From Streptomyces catenulae (GTDB lineage: Bacteria > Actinomycetota > Actinomycetes > Streptomycetales > Streptomycetaceae), in assembly GCF_000718015.1 (NCBI RefSeq), contig NZ_JODY01000038.1, forward strand, positions 1 through 55,805: a stretch of DNA of 55,805 nucleotides, read 5' to 3'. Shown piece by piece: positions 35,057 through 43,572 of this stretch (positions within the stretch are counted from its first letter, which is position 1; every line of letters starts with the position of its first letter). The notes under the pieces were generated by a model. It saw nothing but the letters and a program-made list of their open reading frames with translations, had not been told where the DNA came from and made no database searches. The position numbers were made by a program, and so were the translations under genes.

Positions 35057-37048
35057 CTACCGCCCCGAGGGCCACGCCCCGTCAGCGGCTCCCGACCGTG
35101 CCGGAGCGGCAGCCGGTGTCGCCAGGATCTGGCGGGCGGTGACGCCGCGTTCGGTGGTGAGGAGCAGGGTGCCGTCCGGGGACAGGTCGGCGCCGAGGAC
35201 GGGGGAGTCGGTCGGCACCGCCGCCACCGCCTCCTGGGTGCGCCGGTCGTACACGCGGACGTGGCCGTCGCCCCGGGCGAGGGCGAACGGCGCGGCGGCG
35301 CGTTCCTCCTCGGAGGGGTGCACCACCTGCTCGGGCGCCGCGTCGAGGGGCGCGCCGTCCGCCAGGGCGTGGACGACGAACGCGCCGTCGCCACCGGGCA
35401 CGGGGCGGGCGCCCGGCGCCGCCGCCGGGACGCGGCAGACCGCCACCGGTACGGGTACCGGGCCGCCCGGCAGCACCCCGGCGGTGACGGCGGTCGCCCC
35501 GGTGGGCGGCAGGCTCCACAGGGTGCGCCACGGCAGCGCGAGGCCGAGACCGTGCAGCGCCTGTGCGTACGGCGCCAGCCCGTCCTCGGTGAACGCCGTC
35601 TCCAGGAGCGCCGCGCGGAGGGTGGGCGTCGCCCGCGTACGGATCAGCAGCGGCGCCGTGCGCAGATACGTACGGGCCGGGGCGCCCAGTTCCCGAAGAG
35701 GGACGGCCTCGACGGCGGCGCGCAGCACCACCGGATCGGCGTGGGCGAACAGGCCCGGGTCGGTGAGGAGTTGGGGAAGCAGACCGGCGTCCAGGGTGTG
35801 TCCGGCGAGGTGGTCGCGGACGTACGGATCGGCCCGGGACCAGTCCTGGCCGGGGACCGCCTCCAGCAGCTTCATGGCGATCCGGGTCTGCGCGCCCCGT
35901 ATGTCGGGCAGCCGCTCCCGTATCTCCGCGGCGAGCGCGGGGTGGACGAGGCGGACCAGGGTGCGGTCGTCGGCGCCGTCCCCGGTGCCGGACGGGGCGG
36001 CCAGCCGATCCACGAACGGGGCGGTCAGCGCCGCGGCGTCGGCGAACTCCCGGCCCAGATCGCGGTCCGCGACGGCGCCCGCCAGCGCGCCCCACAGCGG
36101 CAGCGGCAGCCCCTCGCCCTCGGCCAGCGCCAGCGGCGCCAGCAGCAGCCGCAGCAGCTGCGGGTCCGCGCCCAGCCGCCGGGCGTGCCGAGCGACCGCC
36201 TCCCCCACGGTGGCGGGCAGCCGCTCCGTGTCCGCCGGGTCGAACCCCTCCGGTGCCAGCAGCGCGGACCGGACGGCCAGCTCCACCGTCAGATGGCTCC
36301 CGGCGGCGCGGGCGGCCAGCGCGGACGCGAGCGCCGCGCGCGGTTGCGGGGCGGTGGTGAACGGCAGGGCGGGCGCCCCCCGGGCCGGGTCGAGCGCCGT
36401 CGCGGCGTGCGCCACCAGCCCGTCCGGGTCGGCCCACTCCGGTGCGTCCAGGTCGATGATCTGCGCCTGCCCCTGCGGCACCTCCGCGGTCAGCTCGGCG
36501 GCCAGGTCGCGTGGGACGACGGTCAGCAGCTGTACGGCGGGGAGGGCGGCGAGCGGGGCGAGGACCTCGCGCACCAGGCGCGCCGGTTCCCCGGCGGCGC
36601 GCACGGGGCCCGCCGCGGCGACGTCCGGGACCACCAGCGTCACCGGCTCCTCGCGCGCGCCCAACTCGGTGCGGACGTCGGCGGTGGCGTCGAGCCCGAG
36701 GTGGGCGGCGACGGTCCGCAGGAACTGCGCCGTGGTGAGCCCGTCGGGGCGCGGCACGGCGGGCGCGGGGAGGTCCGGCGGTACGGTCGCCGGGTCCAGC
36801 TCGTCCATCGGCAGTTGGCTGCGGGACTCCGGGTCGCACAGCATCAGGAAGCCGGTGAGCAGCCGTCCGCGACCGCTGCCCGGGGCGCCGGTCAGCGCGA
36901 TGACGCGGGGCGCGCCGGGCCAGCTCATCCGCCAGGCGGCGAGTGCCCGGAGCACCGGGGTGCGGCCGCCGACGTACGGATGCGGCGCATAACGGGGCGC
37001 CGGGGCGCCGTCCGCCCGCGAGGTTTCCATGACTTCCTCGTCCCCCAT
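35057..37048 (-). CDS. ESX-locus NTPase-like protein with degenerate P-loop and WD40-like end
   Basis: 663 aa, cytosolic, function unknown. Near the N-terminus VIALTGAPGSGRGRLL (49-64) sits where a STAND/AAA-type P-loop would be, but the Walker A lysine and Ser/Thr are Arg60 and Gly61, so nucleotide binding may be lost. VTLVVPDV could be a Walker B remnant. A long Ala/Leu-rich helical middle follows. At about 590-645, VRVYDRRTQEAVAAV and SPVLGADLSPDG look like one or two WD40/beta-propeller blades. Start is either ATG 37048 (used) or ATG 37030, which also has a GGGGGA site. It may be a scaffold of the ESX system. Confidence 0.65.
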   Translation of the reverse strand: MGDEEVMETSRADGAPAPRYAPHPYVGGRTPVLRALAAWRMSWPGAPRVIALTGAPGSGRGRLLTGFLMLCDPESRSQLPMDELDPATVPPDLPAPAVPRPDGLTTAQFLRTVAAHLGLDATADVRTELGAREEPVTLVVPDVAAAGPVRAAGEPARLVREVLAPLAALPAVQLLTVVPRDLAAELTAEVPQGQAQIIDLDAPEWADPDGLVAHAATALDPARGAPALPFTTAPQPRAALASALAARAAGSHLTVELAVRSALLAPEGFDPADTERLPATVGEAVARHARRLGADPQLLRLLLAPLALAEGEGLPLPLWGALAGAVADRDLGREFADAAALTAPFVDRLAAPSGTGDGADDRTLVRLVHPALAAEIRERLPDIRGAQTRIAMKLLEAVPGQDWSRADPYVRDHLAGHTLDAGLLPQLLTDPGLFAHADPVVLRAAVEAVPLRELGAPARTYLRTAPLLIRTRATPTLRAALLETAFTEDGLAPYAQALHGLGLALPWRTLWSLPPTGATAVTAGVLPGGPVPVPVAVCRVPAAAPGARPVPGGDGAFVVHALADGAPLDAAPEQVVHPSEEERAAAPFALARGDGHVRVYDRRTQEAVAAVPTDSPVLGADLSPDGTLLLTTERGVTARQILATPAAAPARSGAADGAWPSGR

Positions 37049-37480
37049 GAAATCCCGCCCTTCGCCGTCCCGCCGTCGTTTTCCGGCTCCACCGGCGATC
37101 TTATGATCCGCATCGCGCCCCCGGAGTCCGCGGGGGCGCGCTGTTCCGGAACCGGTACACGGCGGACGCCCGGCGGACCCGCTGCCGGGCGCCCGATCCG
37201 TTATCCGGCTGCCGGTTTTCGCGCCAAAAGCCCCGTACTCCCGCTTTCCGTATGCCATTTACGGGACGGAACGTGCGGGGTCAGCGACGGAGCTACCTCC
37301 TCCGGCGCTTCCGGGGAGGCGAGTTGCCGGGGCGGCATGAATCTGGGTGTGAAGAAAAGGGGGAAATCAGGAAAGGGAGAGGGGGAGAGGGTGGAGGGAA
37401 TTGCGCGGGAAAGAGGAAGGGGGAGGGGAAGAGATCCCGTTCGCGGATCTCTTCCCCTCCCCCTCGCGCCGTCCGCGGTC
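37049..37480. other. Spacer with hairpin, polypurine tract and terminator
   Basis: 432 bp with no supported gene. Contents: a 9-bp hairpin (37115-37123 with 37131-37139), an AT-richer middle, an about 85-nt purine-rich run on the plus strand (37353-37437), and the terminator of the minus-strand gene upstream (37418-37464). Confidence 0.55.
37418..37464 (-). terminator. Terminator of the 135-aa gene
   Basis: Perfect 20-bp stem (37418-37437 with 37445-37464), 7-nt loop, 17 nt past the stop at 37481. One arm is part of the polypurine run. Confidence 0.85.
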
Positions 37481-37888
37481 TCAGCTCCGGTGGGAGGAGC
37501 CGCCACGGCCACGGCGCGGACCGGTGACGAGGCCGGAGGACGGGCCGTCGCGCTCGGCGCGCTCCTTGTCCTCCTCCTCCGCCTGCTGCTTCTGCCAGGC
37601 GGCGAACTTCTCGCGGGACTCCTCGCGTTCCGCCATCGTCTGGTCCTCCGCCGCGCGCCGCATCTCGCCGAGGCGGTCGCCGATCGCGTCCATGTACGTC
37701 GGCGTCCCGATCGCTTCCTTCATGCCGATCCGCCCGGAGAGGACCTCCTTGGCCATCTCCTGGAGCGGACCGCCGACAGCGGGATTGTCCGCCAGGGTCT
37801 TCAGCGCCTTGCGCAGCCGGTGTGCCTGCTCCGGATCCTGGGCGACATCCATCAGGTCCTCGTCCTGGATCTGCCGTTCGTTGCTCAT
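37481..37888 (-). CDS. Small charged ESX-locus protein of unknown function
   Basis: 135 aa, no signal or membrane segment. Residues 10-80 are a helical domain (DEDLMDVAQDPEQAHRLRK, DNPAVGGPLQEMAKEVLSG, GTPTYMDAIGDRLGEMRR), then a coiled-coil-like charged stretch with Gln/Glu/Lys (AAWQKQQAEEEDKERAERD) and an Arg/Gly/Ser tail. ATG 37888 follows ggggg; the longer frame from 37921 has no such support. Perhaps a cytosolic chaperone-like factor for the WXG100 proteins next door, but this is inferred only from size and position. Confidence 0.65.
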   Translation of the reverse strand: MSNERQIQDEDLMDVAQDPEQAHRLRKALKTLADNPAVGGPLQEMAKEVLSGRIGMKEAIGTPTYMDAIGDRLGEMRRAAEDQTMAEREESREKFAAWQKQQAEEEDKERAERDGPSSGLVTGPRRGRGGSSHRS

Positions 37889-38125
37889 GCTGCCCCCTTG
37901 AACGTGTGGCACAGCAACCACGTGTGCTGCACCGGCGTCACGAGTCTAATGACGGGGAGGAACAGCACGTCAAGGCGGGTTGTCGCTATTGCCGGATATT
38001 GCGTACCGCGTATTCCGGAGTGAGCCGTCCGGCCGCCGAACGGAAGGGTGGCAGCCCTTTGCCCATGTGCTACATCTGAGACGATGTCCGGCAGGTCACC
38101 GCCGATCGAATACGGGGAGAAAAAG

Positions 38126-38434
38126 ATGTCCGACGAAGTCCGGACCGATACCGAGCAGTTGCACAAGCTCGGCACGGTCTTCGAAAAACACGCGGACGAT
38201 CTGGCTCGGCAGTTGACCGCATTCCGGCGCCGTGCCGATGCCGCCGCACTGCGCGACGGTTTCGGTGACGCGGAGGCGGCCCGTTCGCACGTGGAACTCT
38301 ACGAGCAGGCCGAACGCGCCCTCGGACAGCTGCGGGAGCGGCTCGCCGAGGTCGGCGGCGGCATACGGCAGACCGCCGTCTCGACACAGGCGGTCGAGGA
38401 CGGCGTGGACGCGATGATCAGGAGTGTCGGATGA
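38126..38434 (+). CDS. WXG100-like/EspC-type helical protein
   Basis: 102 aa, two predicted helices (about 8-40 and 48-98) around a short turn GFGDAEAA with no W-x-G. A YxxxE sequence (Tyr59-Glu63) is present but sits in the middle of the protein, so it may not be an export signal. ATG 38126 with GGGGAG about 7 nt upstream. Its stop overlaps the next gene's start (ATGA): the two are translationally coupled and look like a WXG100-type heterodimer pair in which only the second has the W-x-G turn. Confidence 0.7.
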   Translation: MSDEVRTDTEQLHKLGTVFEKHADDLARQLTAFRRRADAAALRDGFGDAEAARSHVELYEQAERALGQLRERLAEVGGGIRQTAVSTQAVEDGVDAMIRSVG

Positions 38435-39195
38435 CGGGGCAGGGCAACCCGGAGGCGCTGCACGAGGCCGCTGCCGGATGGCGGGAGATGGGCAGCCATC
38501 TCGACGGCATGGTGCGCGAGTTGGACACGCATGTGGCCCGCGCGGCGGCCGCCGACTGGCAGGGCCCCGCGGGCGAGGCGTTCGCCGCCGACTGGCACCG
38601 CCTCAAGCGGTCGGTGGACGAGGCGCTGCCCGTCTTCGAACTGGCCGCCGCCGACCTGGAGTCCACCGCCACCCGCCCCGCCCCACCGGAGCACGACGCC
38701 GGGGCGAAGGACACCCCGCCGCCCGCCGCGCCCGCCGACAACTCCGCGGACGGCGGCCGCGACCTGATGTACGGCGTGATGGCCCTCGGCCAGTTGGGCA
38801 ACGCGCTCGGCGGCTTCGCCCGGGGCAAGAAGGGCGGCGGGGGCGGCGGCCAGAGCCCCCGCCCGCCGCTGAAGGGCGAATGGACCGTCTCCGACGCGCC
38901 CCTGGGCCCCGACCCGTTCGGCCCCGGCGGCCCCCGCCGCGGCGGCGCCGGAGTCGCCAAGGGCGCCCGCACCCCGGACCCCGCGTCCGGCACCGGCGGG
39001 ACGAAGAGCGCCGCACCGGCGGCCAAGAACCCCGGGGGAGCGGACCCGAAGGCCGCACAGGCCAAGGACGTCAAGAGCGCCAAGGACGCGAAGGGCACCA
39101 AGGGCGCCGCGGCCCCCGGCACCGGGCCCGCCGCCGACGCCGCCCCGTCCGACGGCGTCCGCCCCGACGTCGGCAGGCACGGCGCCTTCGGCTGA
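38431..39195 (+). CDS. WXG100-domain protein with Pro/Gly/Lys-rich tail
   Basis: 254 aa. Residues 1-90 form a WXG100-like hairpin with Trp43-Gln-Gly45 (AADWQGPAGEAFAADW). A Pro-rich link follows, then a short hydrophobic helix (LMYGVMALGQLGNALGGFA, about 111-129), a Gly run, and a Lys/Ala/Gly/Pro-rich tail. No YxxxD/E motif is seen, so export may depend on the coupled 102-aa partner. Likely an ESX substrate or surface factor; the exact role is unknown. Convergent with eccC across a strong terminator. Confidence 0.75.
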   Translation: MTGQGNPEALHEAAAGWREMGSHLDGMVRELDTHVARAAAADWQGPAGEAFAADWHRLKRSVDEALPVFELAAADLESTATRPAPPEHDAGAKDTPPPAAPADNSADGGRDLMYGVMALGQLGNALGGFARGKKGGGGGGQSPRPPLKGEWTVSDAPLGPDPFGPGGPRRGGAGVAKGARTPDPASGTGGTKSAAPAAKNPGGADPKAAQAKDVKSAKDAKGTKGAAAPGTGPAADAAPSDGVRPDVGRHGAFG

Positions 39196-39270
39196 CCCAC
39201 CCCGGGCCCGGCCGGTCGCCGCACCGCACCGGGCCCCGCACCGGGCCCCGTACGCGACGGACCCCCACAC

Positions 39271-39316
39271 AACGGCGGTGGGGCGCCCCTCCGAAGAGGG
39301 ACGCCCCACCGCCGTT
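39271..39316. terminator. Bidirectional terminator between convergent genes
   Basis: 21-bp stem with one mismatch (39271-39291 with 39296-39316) and a cgaa tetraloop, between the WXG100-domain gene (plus) and eccC (minus). Confidence 0.85.
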
Positions 39317-39335
39317 GCCGTGCGGAGGCCGCGGA

Positions 39336-42300
39336 TCAGCGGCCGCTCGCCGGGAGCCAGCCCGTCTGGACCAGCTGCGCGCCGCGCTTGCGCGTGACGA
39401 ACGTGGCCCGGCCGGGCGTCAGGCTCTGCCCCTTGACGTTGCCCATCAGGGGACCCTCGCCCGGGTCGGCCGAGAGGATCAGGCCCTGCGCGCCCAGCTC
39501 CTTCGTCCGCTGCATCACCGGCTCGAACGACGACCGTCCGGCACCCGAGGAGGTACGCGCCAGAATCAGGCGCAGACCCAGGTCACGGGCGAACGGCAGA
39601 TACTCCAGCAGCGGCTGCAACGGGTTGCCGCTGCTCGTCGCCACCAGGTCGTAGTCGTCCACGATCACGAACGCGTCCGGCAGGTCGTACCAGCTGCGGT
39701 TGCGCAGCTGCTCCGGCGTGACGTCCGGGCCCGGCATCCGGCGGCCCAGCGAACCGGCGAGACCGGAGATGACCTCCTCCAGCTGCGGCCCCGCGGCGCA
39801 GTACTTGTACAGATGGCTCTCCGGGACCTCGCCGAGCAGCGCGCGCCGGTAGTCGGAGACCACCATCAGCGCCTTCTCGGACGGGTACCGCTCGGCGATC
39901 TGCTTGGTCAGCAGCCGCAGCAGCGACGACTTGCCCGACTCGCTCTCGCCGTAGATGACCAGCAGCGGGTCGGTCTCGAAGTCGACGAAGGCGGGCGACA
40001 GCGTCGTCTCGTCGACACCGATGGCGATGCCGTGCTCCGGGTAGTCGTTGCCCTTGGGCAGATCCCGGGCGTACAGCATCGTCGGCAGCATCCGCACCTG
40101 CGGGGCGGGCTCGCCCTGCCAGTGCTCCTTGACCGTCTCCACCAGATTCGCCATGCCGTCGCTGAGCGACTCCGGATCGCTGATGCCGTCCAGCCGCGGC
40201 AGCGCGGCCAGGAAGTCCAGCTTCTCCGGCGACAGACCACGGCCCGGCTTGCCCATCGGCACGTTCTCCGCGCGCTTGCGGTCGAACTCCGACTCCATCG
40301 CGTCACCGAGCCGCAGCTCCACACGGTTGAGGAGCTGGTCCCGCAGGGCCGGACGGATCTCGGTGTAGCGGGAACCGGCGATGATCAGGTGGACACCGAA
40401 GCCCAGACCGCGACCGGCGATGTCCAGGATGACCGGGTCCAGCTGCTCGTAGTCGGTCTTGAACGTCCCCCAGCCGTCGATGACGAGGAAGACGTCGCCC
40501 CACTTCTGGTCGGGGAACGCCCCCGAGGCACGCCGCTGGCGGTAGGTGCCGATGGAGTCGATGTTGTGCTGCCGGAAGAACTCCTCACGCTCGTTGAGGA
40601 TCCCGACGACCTCGGCGACCGTACGGCGGACCTTCTCCGCGTCCAGCCGCGAGGCGACGCCGCCGATGTGCGGCAGCCCCTCCATGGCGAGCATGCCGCC
40701 ACCACCGAAGTCCAGGCAGTAGAACTGCACCTCGGCCGGGGTGTGGGTGAGCGCGAACGACGCGATGGCCGAACGGATCAGCGTCGACTTGCCGGACTGC
40801 GGACCACCGACGACCAGACCGTGACCGGCACCGGCCGAGAAGTCCAGGTACATCACGTCACGCCGCTGCTCGAACGGCTTGTCCACCAGCGCGACCGGCA
40901 CCACGAGCTTGCCCAGCGCGCTGTACTCCGGCGCGTGCACACCCCGCTCGGGCGTGACGGCCAGCGCGGGCAGCAGCTGGTTGACGGTCGGCGCCTCCTC
41001 CAGCGGCGGCAGCCACACCTGGTGCGCGGGCGGGCCCTGACCCTGCATCCGCTGGACGATGACGTCCAGCACGGTGTCGGCCAGCGCGTCGTCCTGCTGC
41101 GGCGCCTCCGGCTCGATCGGCGTCGGGTCCTCGATGATCTGCTCGGCGACCGGCGCCGCCGTGAACGGCACCGGCAGCCGGTTGGCCCGACCGCCGCCGC
41201 CCCCGCCACCGGCCCCGGGGCCGCGGTAGGGACCCGACACGTACGCGGCCTTGAACTGCACCATCGTCTCGGTGTCGTACTTCAGGATGCCGGAACCGGG
41301 AACGTTCGGCAGGTGGTAGGCGTCCGGCACACCGATCGCGGTCCGCGACTCGGCCGCGGAGAACGTCCGCAGACCCAGCCGGTACGACAGGAAGGTGTCC
41401 AGACCGCGAAGCTTGCCCTCCTCCAGACGCTGCGAGGCGAGCAGCATGTGCACACCCATCGAACGGCCGATACGGCCGATCTGGATGAACATCTCGATGA
41501 AGTCCGGCTTGGCGGCCAGCAGCTCGGAGAACTCATCGATGATCATCACCAGCGACGGCAGCGGGTCCAGCGGGGCACCCGCGGCACGCGCCTTCTCGTA
41601 GTCGGTGATGTTCGCGTAGTTGCCCGCCGAGCGCAGCAGCTCCTGACGGCGCTGGAGCTCACCGGTGATCGAGTCGCGCATCCGGTCGATCAGCGAGACG
41701 TCCTCGCCGAGGTTGGTGATGACCGCCGCGACGTGCGGCATCTCCGACATACCGGTGAAGGTGGCGCCACCCTTGAAGTCCGCGAGGATGAAGTTCAGCG
41801 TCTCGGACGAGTGGGTGACCGCCAGCGCCAGCACCAGCGTGCGCAGCACCTCGGACTTACCGGAACCGGTCGCACCGACACACAGACCGTGCGGGCCCAT
41901 GCCCTCCTGGGACGCCTCCTTGATGTCGAGCATGACGGGCTGGCCGTCCCGGTCGACACCGATCGGCACCCGCAGCCGCTCGTGGAGCGTCCGCGGCCGC
42001 CAGGTGCGCTGCACATCGACGGAGCCGGCGTCGCCGATGTCCATCAGATCCGTGAAGTCCAGGTTGGACAGGAGCGGTTCCTCGCCGTCCGCCCCGGCAC
42101 CGGCCCGCAGCGGCGCCAGCTGACGCGCCAGCGCCTCCGCCTCCGGGATCGACAGGGTGTCGCAGACGCCCTCGTACACCGCGCCGTTGGCCGACTCCAG
42201 CACCAGCTTGCCCGGCCAGACCTGCACGGCCAGACCACCGCGGATCTCGTCGAGGTCGCCGGGGACGACCTCGATGATCGTGACGCCCTGGAGCCCCTCC

Positions 42301-43292
42301 GCACCGGCGATCACCGAGTCGACCGGCACCTCGCCCGCGTCCAGCAGGATCACCAGGTGCGGGGTGTCCGTCACCGGCGTGCCCTGCGGGTTGAAGCGGC
42401 CGCGGCCCTCCAACTCGTCCGCCAGCAACTCCTCGACCTCGCCGAGATCACCGACGACCAACCGGCGGCTGCCCGCGCCGTCCGTGGTCTTGTCCTGGAC
42501 GTGCGGCAGCCACTTCGTCCACTCCCACTCCGCCTGCGCACCCGGCGAGGCGACGACCGCGACCATCAGGTCCTCGGGGGAGTGCAGCGTGCACAGCTGC
42601 GCCACCATCGCGCGGGCGGCGCCGTAGACGGTGTCCGGGTCACCGGAGACCGTCAGGTGGTAGAAGGCGCGCAGCGACACCGCGAGCGGGAGGTTCTCCA
42701 AGTGCCCGTGCTTGTCGAGGAATTCCTTCATCGCATGCGCGGTCAGCGGCTCCAGCTCGTCGACCGGCGCGGTCTCCGGCGCCTTCAGCGGCGTCGACAG
42801 CTGCTGCGGGCCGAGCCCCAGCCGTACCTGTGCGAAGTCCGGGTCGCTCGCCCGGCGCTCCCAGACCCGCTTGCCCTCCGCGACCACCGACCACAGCTGT
42901 CCGGGATCGGGATGCGTGAACAGCTGCGCATCACGCTGCTTTCGCGCGGTACGCCGTACCTCTTTTCGCTTCTGCGAAAGGTACTTGAGGTAATCCTGAC
43001 GCTCCTGAACCATTTGCCCGGAAGGGCCTTGGCGGGCTTTGACGATCTGTACGATCGCCATTGCCAGGGTGGAAACCACCATCACGCCACCCATGATTTT
43101 CATGAACGGCTGGCCGCCCATGAAAAGGAATGCGGCCGATGAGCCCATACCCATCATGGGCATGAACATCATCAGGATGTTCTCCTGCTCCCCTTCCCTG
43201 GGGAGTTCGGGAGGCGCCTCCAGCGTCACCTCCTCACCAGGAACTTCAGGTGGTAGCGCGCGGGGCGGGCGCTTGACGATGACAACGCTCAC
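39336..43292 (-). CDS. eccC: Type VII secretion FtsK/SpoIIIE-type ATPase EccC
   Basis: The motor of the ESX system, one uninterrupted chain of 1318 aa. Two transmembrane helices lie near the N-terminus (about 39-86, Met/Gly-rich). Three ATPase domains follow, with Walker A lysines Lys479 (GATGSGKSE), Lys835 (GGPQSGKST) and Lys1121 (GESESGKSS). Walker B of domain 1 is LVMIIDEF with the catalytic Glu; domains 2 (VFLVIDGW) and 3 (AFVIVDDY) lack it, matching the known view that only the first domain hydrolyses strongly while the last binds substrate signals. GTG start at 43292. Divergent from eccD across 280 bp. Confidence 0.96.
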   Translation of the reverse strand: MSVVIVKRPPRALPPEVPGEEVTLEAPPELPREGEQENILMMFMPMMGMGSSAAFLFMGGQPFMKIMGGVMVVSTLAMAIVQIVKARQGPSGQMVQERQDYLKYLSQKRKEVRRTARKQRDAQLFTHPDPGQLWSVVAEGKRVWERRASDPDFAQVRLGLGPQQLSTPLKAPETAPVDELEPLTAHAMKEFLDKHGHLENLPLAVSLRAFYHLTVSGDPDTVYGAARAMVAQLCTLHSPEDLMVAVVASPGAQAEWEWTKWLPHVQDKTTDGAGSRRLVVGDLGEVEELLADELEGRGRFNPQGTPVTDTPHLVILLDAGEVPVDSVIAGAEGLQGVTIIEVVPGDLDEIRGGLAVQVWPGKLVLESANGAVYEGVCDTLSIPEAEALARQLAPLRAGAGADGEEPLLSNLDFTDLMDIGDAGSVDVQRTWRPRTLHERLRVPIGVDRDGQPVMLDIKEASQEGMGPHGLCVGATGSGKSEVLRTLVLALAVTHSSETLNFILADFKGGATFTGMSEMPHVAAVITNLGEDVSLIDRMRDSITGELQRRQELLRSAGNYANITDYEKARAAGAPLDPLPSLVMIIDEFSELLAAKPDFIEMFIQIGRIGRSMGVHMLLASQRLEEGKLRGLDTFLSYRLGLRTFSAAESRTAIGVPDAYHLPNVPGSGILKYDTETMVQFKAAYVSGPYRGPGAGGGGGGGRANRLPVPFTAAPVAEQIIEDPTPIEPEAPQQDDALADTVLDVIVQRMQGQGPPAHQVWLPPLEEAPTVNQLLPALAVTPERGVHAPEYSALGKLVVPVALVDKPFEQRRDVMYLDFSAGAGHGLVVGGPQSGKSTLIRSAIASFALTHTPAEVQFYCLDFGGGGMLAMEGLPHIGGVASRLDAEKVRRTVAEVVGILNEREEFFRQHNIDSIGTYRQRRASGAFPDQKWGDVFLVIDGWGTFKTDYEQLDPVILDIAGRGLGFGVHLIIAGSRYTEIRPALRDQLLNRVELRLGDAMESEFDRKRAENVPMGKPGRGLSPEKLDFLAALPRLDGISDPESLSDGMANLVETVKEHWQGEPAPQVRMLPTMLYARDLPKGNDYPEHGIAIGVDETTLSPAFVDFETDPLLVIYGESESGKSSLLRLLTKQIAERYPSEKALMVVSDYRRALLGEVPESHLYKYCAAGPQLEEVISGLAGSLGRRMPGPDVTPEQLRNRSWYDLPDAFVIVDDYDLVATSSGNPLQPLLEYLPFARDLGLRLILARTSSGAGRSSFEPVMQRTKELGAQGLILSADPGEGPLMGNVKGQSLTPGRATFVTRKRGAQLVQTGWLPASGR

Positions 43293-43572
43293 CGAGGCAT
43301 CAGTCCTTCATGCATCTCGCAGTCTCGGACCGCCCCCGTTGGATTCGACGGTCCCCCCGAGCCAAGTCCTTGGCCCGACGCAGGCGTTGATCCTACTGTT
43401 CGGAGTCAAGTCTCGGGGGGAGTGGGGCAAGCGCCGAATCGGGCGGTACGCTGACGCCCCGCGAGCGTGCCGCGACGGCGTGAAAAAAGGCTCCCACGGG
43501 GGGATCCGTATATGACTCCATATATACGCCACGCACGCGACAAAACACCCAACGGATAGGGGGAACCGCCAG
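43293..43572. other. Divergent eccC-eccD promoter region
   Basis: 280 bp without a gene. It has a 9-bp inverted repeat ccccccgag/ctcgggggg (43353-43361 with 43412-43420) and an AT-rich island at 43508-43527. The eccD ribosome binding site (aggggga, 43558-43564) is near the end. Confidence 0.5.
43508..43527 (+). promoter_or_regulatory. AT-rich inverted repeat, possible eccD promoter element or operator
   Basis: gtatat (43508-43513) and atatac (43522-43527) flank 8 nt; the TATATA overlap could serve as a -10. Such an AT block is rare in this sequence. Confidence 0.4.

Noticed and set aside
38424..43142. A 1572-codon open frame on the plus strand
   Set aside because: It lies opposite eccC, whose ATPase motifs are unmistakable; the plus-strand product is Arg/Gln-rich with no family features, a usual GC-rich antisense artefact.
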